From Neoceratodus forsteri (taxonomy: Eukaryota; Chordata; Ceratodontiformes; Ceratodontidae): DNA of 64,000 nt. Below, one piece after another: positions 55,704 through 64,000 of this stretch. The notes beneath the pieces are model-generated. The model saw nothing but the letters and a program-made list of their open reading frames with translations. It was not told the DNA's origin and ran no database searches. Numbering within the stretch: the stretch's first letter is position 1; every line of letters starts with the position of its first letter. The stretch spans positions 58,236,001 through 58,300,000 of the forward strand of contig JADMNL010000028.1 of NCBI GenBank assembly GCA_016271365.2. Direction: 5' to 3'. Made by a program: the position numbers and the translations under genes.

Positions 55704-55956
55704 GGCAATTCTGGGGGGGGGGTAGGAAAAAGTTGGCTGTTGGTTAACTAGGATCTGCAGCTTATCCATTAGGTAGGGAAATGGGCAGACTAGGTGGGCC
55801 AAGCGGTCCTTATCTGCCGTCAAATTCTATGTTTCTATGGCTGGTGGACAGAGGAAAATATCTCTGGGAAGTGGAGACAAGTAGGGGAAGGTGGGAAAAG
55901 GCAGACTAGATGGACCAGAATGGTCCTTTTCTGCTGACATTACTGTGATACTATAT

Positions 55957-56561
55957 TGAGGGGACACCAACAGAGAGCATGGAATAGGAGAGGTAACTGG
56001 GAGTGGTGAGCAACAATATGATAAAGCAGGCTGTTCAATTTAACAGGGTATACAAGAGTGCTAACAGAATGCTAAAGGCGCATAGAGAGAGATTACTATC
56101 AAATGAAGGAAGGTGATGTTTTCTCTGTATCAATCACTGGTGAGCCCACATCTGGAATACTGTGTCCAGTGCTGGGGCCTGCACAAAAGGAAGGCTAAGG
56201 ACAGATTACAGACAGTGCAATGAAGGACATCAATGGTGATTATGGCCAGCACAGCATGGTGTATGATAAGAGACTGAAAAGTCTCTGAATGTATTCAGTG
56301 AAGGACAGAAGAAAGAGAGCAGGCGGACATGGGACAAACTTCATGAAAAGGTTCAACAGAGTGGACACAGCACATCTGTTCAAACTAAGAAACAGTGCAT
56401 CCACGGGGGCAAGTGCACAACTGGAGATGGAAAGGTTCAAAAATGGCATTTTGGAAGTATCATTTCACAGAAAGGGTAGTGGTCACAAACTTCCTCCTGA
56501 CAAGGTTGTGGAGACAAAGACAGCAGTGGGATTCAAGAGGAACAGGGTGCATATAAAGCTA
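55957..56561 (+). mobile_element. CR1 LINE 3, 3' part
   Basis: A more diverged plus-strand CR1 piece reads KQAVQFNRVYKSANRMLKAH-like in broken frames, then SGILCPVLGPAQK, and AMKDINGDYGQHSMVYDKRL, then the C-terminal HLFKLRNSASTGA and FHRKGSGHKLPPDKVVETKT (56289-56560). It is cut off at 56561 by DIRS-G at GCTATTC. Confidence 0.75.
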
Positions 56562-56564
56562 TTC

Positions 56565-56760
56565 TCACCCCAGGAGTCCTTCAGCATCAATAACACTCTG
56601 CAGATAGCTGGCCAGCTATTGCTGCCCCAGAGGTGTGGGTTATATATATTAGTTTGCATCAGCCAATCAGAAATCAGGAGGGAATGTGCTATGCAGTGTA
56701 AGCCCTATAGAGTTCCTGAATTTTTTCTCCAGCTGTCTGAGCAGCACTGTCTCCCTAAAA
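56565..56760 (+). repeat. DIRS-G terminal repeat, left
   Basis: Resembles the reverse complement of 40478-40659 (DIRS-E), including CAGCCAATCAGAA and GTTCCTGAATTTTTTCTCC. The partner end lies outside the window. Confidence 0.8.
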
Positions 56761-57136
56761 CTTAATTTTAGAGCTTTCAGCTCTAATATTGAGGTAAACT
56801 TTTCCTCATATTATTACTTTTTTGCTGTTTGGAGTGTGTTGATACTGTTTTTTAGCGGTTCCCGTCGGTTCCCAGGAACTGCTATTTTCTACTGAGACCC
56901 ACAGTTCCAACTGTGGTTTAAACTGTTTATTTTATTTTTATCGCATCTCTGGTTATTCGGCGGTTCTCACTTTGTTTTAATCGCGGTTCCCTTTTCCAAG
57001 CAGGAACCAGCGATTTTAGTGTATTTTCTTTACTTTTTACGTCAGAAATTGTGTGTTTTCACCATGAAGGAACCGACTCAGTTCAAACCTAAACTGATTT
57101 AGAACGTTCATTCATAAGGGTTCTCTGTAGTCTGGC

Positions 57137-57244
57137 ATGTCAGAAATCCCAAAAATAAAGAAAAGAACTGGGCCTACAGGTTTTAAAAACTGCCTTGAGT
57201 GCAACAGAATACTTGCTAAAGCTGATAAACATAATTTGTGTTTC
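57137..57244 (+). pseudogene. DIRS-G gag, N-terminal part
   Basis: Starts MSEIPKIKKRTGPTGFKNCL, nearly the same as DIRS-E gag, continues ECNRILAKADKHNLCF and is cut after the Phe codon by DIRS-F. The remainder is at 63601-63755, with CLGPHHTCTICSSFCKK and then frameshifts and stops. Confidence 0.88.
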
Positions 57245-57400
57245 TAGCCCCATGTATTCTTCTCATATTCTAACTCTCTGCAGTTAGCCTACGCAGTAGA
57301 ACTGCCTGGAAAATGGAACTATATGCTAATGATGGAATCACTGGCACATGAAACATTCAAACTGCTGTCCTCATCTGCTGTACATTCCATCAACGTCTCA
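57245..57400 (+). repeat. DIRS-F inverted terminal repeat, left
   Basis: Inverted match to 63400-63597: TAACTCTCTGCAGTTAGCCT-like, ATGCTAATGATGGAATCACT and CTGCTGTACATTCCATCAA. The outermost ~30 bp are specific to this end and lack the small inverted repeat. Confidence 0.92.
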
Positions 57401-57896
57401 GATTTCTTACTCCGCCTCACAAGTCTAGACGCCCAGGAGATCCCTCAGGTCATTGTTGGCTATTGTGAAGTATAATTCTTTAAATTATACATAACTTTTT
57501 TTCTGCTGCCTTCATTATTGTTTAATTTTATTCGAACGTCTAATTTGTCTTAATTTAGTAGATTTAGCATTTATTTCTCGGTTCCTCGCTGTTCGGTATA
57601 ACCGCTGAGGAACAGAGTAGTTAATTATTAGTTGTGGACTTTTTCCGCTTTAATTTCTCTATTTTTGTTTTAAAAATATTACTGTGTTAAGTTTTATGTG
57701 TTTGATTTAAACCGCTAACCTGGTTTCTTTATAAACGCTAATCCGGTTATTGTGAACCGTTGTATCGGTTCCGAGAACCGCTGACCCAGTTCCAAATTCT
57801 AAAAAATTTATCGGTTCTTTTGGTGCCTAATCAGTTCCTGAACCGACCGCAATTAAAAAAAAAAAAATCCATACAGCTAAGGTTTTTCTCCTGAAA

Positions 57897-59481
57897 ATGG
57901 AGCACTCTGAAAAACCTAAGAAAAAGACTGGTCCCCCAGGGTTTAAAAACTGTGTGAAGTGTTTGCCAAGGCAGACAACCATGACAGTTGTGTTTTCTGC
58001 CTGGAAACTGATCATTTAAATTCTGACTGTGAAATTTGTAAATCTTTCCCACAGAAAACTACGGAAAAAAGAATGGAGAGGTTGAACAAGAAGTTAGGGG
58101 GTGTTTCAGGCTATAACCAGCCAACACCTTCCAAACCAGCGGGTGAAACTGCAGTTTCTTCTTTTTCCACCCCTGATAAGGGTGAATCTATCTCTTTAAA
58201 GAGACTGAGTGGGCTGGCTGACTCTCTGGTCTCCTCCAAAAAGTCAAAGAAGACCAAGCACGTTGAACCCCAGGCTAAACCTACAGGGGATCCTTCTGTG
58301 CCTCACAGTCTGCCTACTGCTGAGGAAATTGCCAGGGCTATTAAAGTCATTGAGGCAATTCAGGGGTTTATACCTTCTCCAACCCCTCCTCCTCCAAGGG
58401 TTCAGGAGATTACTCCCTGCTCAGACATGCCAGAGCAAGATGAAGGTGAGCCCATTGAACCGGAAATCTCACCTGTGCAGGAATGTGGCTCTCCTCCTAG
58501 GCCTGAGGATTTTTCCTCTCACTTTTCCTTTGTGAGGAAAACAGTAGATGCCCTTGACCTGGCTACCACCGAGGTCATAGAGGATGAGAAGGAGGAGGCA
58601 GAATATATGGAAATGATGGGGTTAACACCCACTAAGAAGATTTTTCTGCCTATTAATAAATTCTTCAAGAAGGATTTATTCACAATCCTGCAGAACCCTA
58701 ACTCTGTCACGCCTTTGGACAAGAAGGCTGACAAGAAGTACCAACTGGACAAGAAAGGGGCTGACTTCCTCTATTCTCACCATGATCATCAGGGTATAGT
58801 CCAGCAGGCAGCCTGTGAGAAGGCAAGGGTTCCTTTATCCTCTCACCTACTTGAGAAGGATTCAAGGAAAATGGACAGTATGTCAAACAAAGGGTATTTA
58901 GCTGCCTCTCGGGGGGTCAGACAAGCCAATTACCAGGCCTACACTGCACAGCATCAGAAGACACTGTGGCAGTCTGTTTGACCATGCCAGAGAAGGTTCC
59001 CTCTCCTATCTCTGATGACCTAGCCGAAACAGCCAGATTTGGACTGGAAGCATCCAAATACCAGTTCCAGATGGCAGCAGATGCCAGTGATAATGCTGCT
59101 AGGTGGATGGCTCTGACTGTAGCCCTGAGACAGTTTGCTTGGCTAAGGGCTACAAATCTAACACAGAATACCCAGGCTAAGGCCATGGATTTCCCTGTTC
59201 AGGGCCATTCTCTCTTTGGCAAACAGACTGAAGAGTATATGAAAAAGGTGGATGAATACAAAACTACCTATAAGAGTAATTCATCCAAGGACAGGCCTTC
59301 TGCTTCTTATAGGCCTTATGGAAGGGGAGGTAGAGGAAGGTCCTATGGCAGGCCCTTCTATCAACCTCAAGCTGTTTCACAGCTGCAGCCATACCCACAG
59401 CAGACTGGGTGTTATAGGGCCAGAGGCAGAAGGGGTTCCCAATCCACCCAGGCTCAGGCCCCACCTAAACAAAATCCCTGA
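57897..59481 (+). pseudogene. DIRS-F gag
   Basis: The start at 57897 reads MEHSEKPKKKTGPPGFKNCV; a small deletion then shifts the frame. The main frame (57959-58981, 340 codons) has FAKADNHDSCVFCLETDH and SDCEIC (C-x2-C-x4-H-x4-C-x2-C), TAEEIARAIKVIEAIQ, a Pro-rich segment, LQNPNSVTPLDKKADKKYQL, IVQQAACEKARVPLSSH and YTAQHQKTLWQSV. It ends at 58981, and the next frame (58966-59481) continues with NTQAKAMDFPVQGHSLFGKQ and an RGGRGRSYGRP tail. Only two frame breaks make this the best gag here. Its role would be particle formation and RNA binding. Confidence 0.92.
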
Positions 59482-59489
59482 CTCCTCTG

Positions 59490-60230
59490 CAAGGTCACCT
59501 CCCCTATACCGGTAGGGGGTAGACTGGCTCACTTCTTTCAGGCCTGGCAGCCCATAACCACAGACAAGTGGGTATAAGAAGTAGTGAGCCAGGGACTCTC
59601 CTAGAGTTTCAAGTCCTTCCCTCCTCTGAAGTCAAGGCTATTCAAGCCAGCCTCTCTTATCGAAGAACAGCTCCTGGAAAAGGAGGTTCAAACCCTGCTC
59701 AGCATGAAAGCAGTGGAGCAGGTACCTACTCTTCAGAAGGGCAGAGGGTTTTACTCCCGGTATTTTTTTTTACCAAAAAGAAAAATGGGCAGTGGAGGTC
59801 TATTCTGGACCTAAGGCATCTGAACAAATACCTGGCAAATCCAAAATTCAGGATGGTGACCATACCTTTAATTTTACCTGTTATTCAGCAGGGAGATTGG
59901 CTGGCATCTCTAAACTTAAAAGATGCTTATTTCCACATCCCCATAAGGGAGTCTCACACAAAATATCTCAGGTTCAGAATCCCTTCAGGTCACTACCAAT
60001 TCTCAGCCCTGCCCTTCGGTCTAACCTCAGCACCAAGGGTATTCACAAAATGCCTGGCAGTGATAGCGGCATTTCTACGATAACTAGGAATTACAGTTTT
60101 TCTCTATCTAGATGACTGGCTAATAGTGGGAAAGTAATTTCAGCAGGTGCAAGTACACTTGGAAATAACAAAAGATTTGTTGCAGTCCCTGGGTTTCCTG
60201 CTAAACCAGGAAAAGTCCATCCTCACACCA
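59490..60230 (+). pseudogene. DIRS-F reverse transcriptase
   Basis: Follows gag immediately: PIPVGGRLAHFFQAW near 59505, then a 171-codon frame (59568-60083) with WRSILDLRHLNKYLANPKFR, WLASLNLKDAYFHIPI (catalytic Asp), YQFSALPFGLTSAPRVFTKC and, after a nonsense codon, TVFLYLDDWLIVGK (catalytic pair near 60100), LGFLLNQEKSILTPVQ. Stops at about 60081 and 60136 break the frame. Confidence 0.9.
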
Positions 60231-61390
60231 GTTCAAGTCCTGCATTTCATTAGGAGCAGAACTGAATACCTTAAAGGGAAGAGCTTTTCTTCTAGAGGAC
60301 ATAGTTCAGTCCATACTGAAACTGATTGCCTCATTCGAGTTGGGAAAGCCATGTCCTGCAAGAAGATACTTGCAAATACTGGGACATATGACAGCAGCAA
60401 CAGGAGAGGTCTTGGGAGCAAGACTTCGAATGAGAAACATCCAGTTTCATCTACAGACACACTGGTGCCAAAGAAAAGACCATATGTCAAAACTGATCCT
60501 TGTAACAAGGTTAGTGATCCAGTCCCTGCAGTAGTGGACATATATCCACAATCTAAGGACAGGAGTTCCCTTTCAAAGGGAAAATCCCTCAGCCATCCTT
60601 ACAACAGATGCTTCTCTGTTAGGATGGGGTGCTCATATAGGAGAGCACACTACCCATGGCACTTGGTCAAGCATGGAGTCTCTTCTCCACATAAACCTGC
60701 TGGAGCTCAGAGCAGTGTTTCTGGCTCTAAAAAGTTTTTCCCAGTTAATACAGGGCAAGGTGGTGCAAGTCAGAACAGACAACACCACTACGATGTTTTA
60801 CATTAACAAGCAAGGGGGAACAAGGTCAGATCCCCTGTGCACAGAGGCCATGAAAATTTGGGAACTTGCTTACTCTCTAAAAGCTTCCTTGCAAGCCATT
60901 CATGTACCAGGCAAAGACAATACCCTGGCAGATGTTTTAAGCAGGATCAACCAGGCATATCAGGAATGGTCTCTGAACAGACAGGTACTGGACTCAGTGT
61001 TCAGATGATGGGGCACTCCAGAAATAGATCTCTTTGCCTCTCACGAGAATCACGTTACCCCTATTCTGTTGCAGGTCACCAGTCAGGGACACAATTCCCC
61101 TGGATGCTCTGGCCTTGGACTGGTCAGGAAAGCATCTATATGCCTTTCCTCCCTTTCCTCTCATCTTCAGAGTGCTACTCAAACTCAGGTCACAGCCTGC
61201 GTCCATGATTCTGATAGCACCAGACTGGGCCAGACAGCCATGATATCCCCTCCTGCTGTCAATGTCAGTGTCCACACCAATCCTCCTACCCAGGAGGCAC
61301 AACCTATTAACTTCCCACCAAGGGAAGATCCTGTATCTGAACCTCAGGTCTCTCAGGCTCAAGGCCTGGCTCTTGAGGACATAAGAGTTT
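60231..61390 (+). pseudogene. DIRS-F RNase H and linker
   Basis: After a frame-broken connection with RYLQILGHMTAATGEV (60340-60534), the RNase H has AILTTDASLLGWGAHI near 60600 (Asp), LHINLLELRAVFLALKSF (Glu), VQVRTDNTTTMFYINKQGGT (Asp) and NTLADVLSRINQ (Asp) in 60673-61008. A proline-rich linker with GTPEIDLFAS-like text, LRSQPASMILIAPDWARQ and NFPPREDP follows to 61390. Confidence 0.9.
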
Positions 61391-61396
61391 GCAAAT

Positions 61397-62457
61397 TTGC
61401 AGCTTTCCCAGGCTGTTCTGGAAATCCTAAAAGGATACAGAAAACCTTCTACTAAGAAAACCTGTAATGCAAAACGGAAAAGGTTTTCTGTCTGGTGTGA
61501 TGCTAAACATGTTTCTCCTTTTCTGGCAGAGATTCCACTATTATTGGAATATCTTACTGAACTGCACTCTCAAGGCCTCAAACCTACATCCCTGAAGGTG
61601 CACTTGGCGTCAATTTCAGCTTTTATCTCAGCAGGGGAAAACTGTTTCCCTTACATCTAACCCTATTTTCAAAAAAGTTATTTGAAGAATTAGCTCACTT
61701 ACATCCTCCTATTAATGAACCAGTCCCGGTATGGGATCTGAATATTTGCATTTCTCAGCTCATGAAACCTCCATTTGAGCCAATATCATCAGCGCATTTA
61801 TAATATGTCACATGGAAAACTGTGTTTTTGGTAGCAATCACTTCTGCTAGAAGAATAAGTGAGTTGCAAGCACTGTGTGTGGAAAAGGATTATTTATCCT
61901 TTCATAATGATAAAGTAGTACTTTGTACTAACAGAAGATTTCTCCCTAAGGTGGTTTCTGACTTCCACTTGAATCAGTCCATGACACTGCCAATTTTCTT
62001 CACAGACCATGTCAGTTCAGGGAAGTGCAGGCTCCACAGTCTGGATGTTAAGAGAGCACTGAGTTATTATCTAACTCACACCAAAGATCACAGAGCTGAT
62101 AAACAGCAACTTTTTCTCACTTATGGGGATGTGGGAAAGGGCACTCCAGCCTCTAAGAGATCAATCTCTCGTTGGATAGTTCAGTGCATTCAGTTTTGTT
62201 ACAAGAAATCTGGAAAACAGACCCCAGCAGGCCTTAGGGCCCACTCTACCAGGGGCACAGCTGCTTCTATAGCAGCTTCTAGAGATATCCCCTTGTTGGA
62301 GATCTGTAAAGCAGCTACCTGGAGGTCAGTACACACCTTTACTAAACATTATAGTTTGGACTTGCAGTCCAGAAGTGATGCCAGGTTTGGCACAGCAGTC
62401 CTACAGAACCTCTTTCCTAAGCAGGTTCTCTGCCCACTTCCAAAGGTACTGCTTTGA
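61397..62457 (+). pseudogene. DIRS-F tyrosine recombinase
   Basis: The N-terminal DNA-binding domain is at 61397-61660 (AVLEILKGYRKPSTKKTCNA, RFSVWCDAKHVSPF). A frameshift near 61640 and a stop near 61802 break the middle. The catalytic part (61822-62457, 211 codons open) has AITSARRISELQALCVE (catalytic Arg), SLDVKRALSYYL, GLRAHSTRGTAASIAASRDI (HxxR), ATWRSVHTFTKHYSLDLQSR (nucleophilic Tyr) and TAVLQNLFPKQ. All recognisable catalytic residues are present. It would recombine the circular element DNA with a GAA/TTC-containing target. Confidence 0.92.
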
Positions 62458-62460
62458 AGT

Positions 62461-62570
62461 CTGCAGAGAGTTAGGAATATGAGAAGAATACATGGGGTTA
62501 GAAGAAAAAATTACTCACTTTAGTAATCTTGTTTCTTCCAATGTATTCTTCCATATTCATAATGCTCCCT
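62461..62570. repeat. DIRS-F internal complementary region
   Basis: The left half (GAGTTAGGAATATGAGAAGA to CATGGGGTTA) is the reverse complement of the element's left end. The right half (GAAAAAATTACTCACTTTAG and on) is the reverse complement of its right end, joined by GAA. It lies directly after the recombinase stop. Confidence 0.93.
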
Positions 62571-63399
62571 ACCTCCCCTTCCAGAACCAGAACCTCTGAA
62601 TGGTCTTTCTTTTTTCTTCTCGTATTTATTCCTCCTCTCCTCAGCTCTGGTCTCCTCGGGAGCACCAAGGAGTCATCCCTGTGCGGTCCGCCCTACCTGG
62701 ACAGTCCTCCGTCGCCCATGTAGCCTTGGATTACCCCCCAGGCAGGGACGAGGTGGGCCCCAACACCCCGAGCAGTCAGTAGTGTCGGTAGGGAGGGTGC
62801 CAGGCGAGTGGTCGCAGATTGATGGCAAGCTCCAGTGCTCCGTCTCCACCGGCGCTGAAGAGCATTTTTCCCGTTTCTTGGGGAGTGGCTAGCGCTCTGA
62901 TGTCAAGGCATGGAACCGACGTCTGCCACTCCCCCGCCCCTTCTCTACGACGTCAGTGCTTGCTGCATCTCTGGCCTCCACCAGAGGGCAGCCGAGCACC
63001 TACTACGAGCCCCTGTCCCTCCCGGGAGAGGAGAGCTGTCCTCCGGATGCTCAATCCTCTCCCTCCCCTGCTGACTCCCAGCAACCCAGACTCGTTCCTG
63101 AACCCGGGTCGTCGGAATGGCGCAAGGTGTGGCGTCCAGCGCCTCAACCCTCAGCGCCACCGGGCCGGACCTGAATGGTCTTCTTAATTGACAGTCCCAA
63201 ACACAGGCACACATTTTAATCCTGTGGGGTTGTTTTTTTTCATACTTACCTTTCTTTTTCCCCAGGTGATTCTGGGTGTTTTAGGTAGGCCTGATACTAC
63301 AATCATTAGTATCAGTGATAGGATTAGTATAGAACAGAGTTGACTATATCAAGCAGTTTTTTTTGAGCTTGAGTCACTTAGTAAGGTTGCCTTGTGGGC
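62571..63399. other. DIRS-F 3' non-coding segment
   Basis: About 830 bp between ICR and right terminal repeat. Part (62640-63175) is GC- and CpG-rich. The open frames on both strands have no known domain and read like shadow frames in GC-rich DNA. The comparable segment of DIRS-C (18861-19087), DIRS-D and DIRS-E is only 200-300 bp, so this element carries additional sequence. Confidence 0.6.
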
Positions 63400-63597
63400 T
63401 TCCTAGAAATCTGAGACATTGATGGAATGTACAGCAGATAAGGGCAGCAGTTTGAATGTTTCACATGCCAGTGATTCCATCATTAGCATACAGTTCCATT
63501 CTCTGGGCAGTTCTACTGAGCAGGCTAACTGCAGAGAGTTATTAATATGGAAGAATACATTGGAAGAAACAATATTACTAAGGCTAGTAATTTTTTC
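63400..63597 (-). repeat. DIRS-F inverted terminal repeat, right (YR-proximal)
   Basis: Inverted partner of 57245-57400. It carries ATTACT-AAGGCT-AGTAAT at 63574-63591, near the terminal AATTTTTTC. Confidence 0.92.
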
Positions 63598-63600
63598 TTA

Positions 63601-64000
63601 AGGTGCCTAGGCCCACATCATACCTGTACTATTTGCTCTAGCTTTTGTAAGAAAACCGGGAGAAATTGAACAAAGTGATTAAAAAGATTATAGCTGAACT
63701 GAAATCAAAGGCTACCGATAAGGGGACAGTTAAAATGAACAAAATCTAGTCAGAGCCGATATGGCTGTGGACAGCTTTTCGGATGCTTTTACCCATTATT
63801 TCTAATGAATTTACACTATGCAGATCTGCTGAGAGGCAGTTTCAATGTGGTCTTCCTTTTAAACATTTTTATAAAGTATCTGCCTAGAATATGCCTGCTG
63901 ATTGCTATATATTTAGTCTGGATAGTTCACAGAAGAAATGGCATCTTATTTTCGGGTGGCAGAGCACTAGCAGTAGGATACTGGAATGTGTCATACATAG
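63601..64000 (+). pseudogene. DIRS-G gag continuation
   Basis: Gag text resumes after DIRS-F with RCLGPHHTCTICSSFCKK, then NQRLPIRGQ-like frame-broken sequence matching the Lys-rich part of DIRS-E gag (KSKATDEGP). A possible match to the later gag follows, but the end of the window cuts it. Confidence 0.7.

Larger units (their letters stand above)
52417..55838 (+). mobile_element. CR1 LINE 2, nearly complete
   Basis: A plus-strand CR1 starts within ORF1 (52417), and has ORF2 endonuclease, linker, RT and C-terminal domain, and a 3' end GGGCAGACTAGGTGGGCC ... CCGTCAAATTCTATGTTTCT at 55782-55838. It is inserted in the 3' part of CR1-1, whose sequence resumes after it. CR1 elements have no poly(A) tail, consistent with this end. 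Confidence 0.9.
46333..55955 (+). mobile_element. CR1 LINE 1, split by a minisatellite and by CR1-2
   Basis: A plus-strand CR1 copy begins (5'-truncated) with SKVFDKIPDTV at 46333-46372, the KAFDxVPH region of the RT. After the minisatellite it resumes at 51786 with ITGWFNKWLMNTTQRVVLNG. Its 3' part (52090-52416) has MVQGMQEKPYETRWRELNLY and IETFKYMKGI. CR1-2 then interrupts it, and the 3' end GACTAGATGGACCAGAATGG, CTGCTGACATTACTGTGATA lies at 55890-55955. It is internally deleted. Confidence 0.8.
57245..63597 (+). mobile_element. DIRS-type retrotransposon F, structurally complete
   Basis: A plus-strand DIRS element of 6,353 bp sits within the gag of DIRS-G. Inverted terminal repeats: 57245-57400 and 63400-63597. 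ICR: 62461-62570. Coding order: gag (57897-59481), RT (59490-60230), RNase H (60596-61010), YR (61397-62457). TTC precedes it (57242-57244), TTA follows it (63598-63600), and the ICR has TTC between the two ends. The interrupted codon (TTC, Phe, in DIRS-G gag) shows no duplication. The ~830 bp between ICR and right repeat (62570-63400) hold no recognised ORF. Confidence 0.95.
56565..64000 (+). mobile_element. DIRS-type retrotransposon G, 5' part, hosting DIRS-F
   Basis: A plus-strand DIRS element of the same family as E starts at 56565 after TTC (56562-56564). Its first ~150 bp match the DIRS-E right terminus (TCACCCCAGGAGTCCTT, GCTGCCCCAGAGGTGTG). Gag starts at 57137 and is interrupted by DIRS-F at 57244. 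It resumes at 63601 (CLGPHHTCTIC) and runs off the window. It entered CR1-3. Confidence 0.9.

Noticed and set aside
62819..63214. Overlapping open frames in DIRS-F (122 and 89 codons) as extra proteins
   Set aside because: They overlap on both strands in GC-rich DNA with no domain; not supportable beyond low-stop sequence.

Overview
This is eukaryotic, almost certainly vertebrate, DNA with no host gene, rRNA or tRNA gene that I can support. It is a deeply nested stack of retrotransposons. The mix of DIRS-type tyrosine-recombinase (YR) elements, L1, L2/Rex-like and CR1 LINEs, tRNA-derived SINEs and a SCAN-gag Gypsy element fits a large repeat-rich genome such as an amphibian (caecilian or salamander) or lobe-finned fish. 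The species is inference only. Nearly every coding stretch has frameshifts or stops, so they are annotated as pseudogenes.

Layout. 1-430: CpG-rich unassigned DNA. 431-5035: decayed DIRS element A (minus), split by an ORF1-only L1 (1626-3238) and a LINE 3' end (3513-4408). 5036-6684: unassigned. 6701-14443: nearly full-length L1-B (minus) with a 16-bp target duplication, carrying an L2-type LINE (10201-11847, plus). 14460-16865: mostly unassigned, with one SINE-like repeat. 16866-32005: old DIRS-B (minus), split by DIRS-C (18643-30139), which itself contains DIRS-D (about 21425-27265), and by a solo LTR (30912-31801). 32980-44680: L2/Rex-like LINE-X (plus), interrupted by a GC-rich retroposed segment (33626-34142) and by a gag-only Gypsy element (34851-43693, minus), whose 3' LTR was entered by DIRS-E (34892-40659). 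46333-55955: CR1-1 (plus), which contains a 33-bp minisatellite of roughly 120 units, itself split by L1-C (48739-50121), and which is also interrupted by CR1-2 (52417-55838). 55957 to the end: CR1-3, entered by DIRS-G (plus), which is entered by DIRS-F (57245-63597, plus).

The most informative content is the set of DIRS elements. Four of them (C, D, E, F) keep both inverted terminal repeats and an internal complementary region (ICR) that reproduces the circle junction, so insertion sites can be read to the base. C, E, F and G share a GAA/TTC trinucleotide at the junction and make no target duplication. The recombinase-proximal end of C, D, E and F carries a conserved small inverted repeat that looks like a candidate recombinase site. 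DIRS-E into the Gypsy LTR has an empty-site control in the sister LTR of the same element. Several copies have lost recognisable catalytic residues (reverse transcriptase and YR of DIRS-E; a frameshift at the YR tyrosine of DIRS-C).
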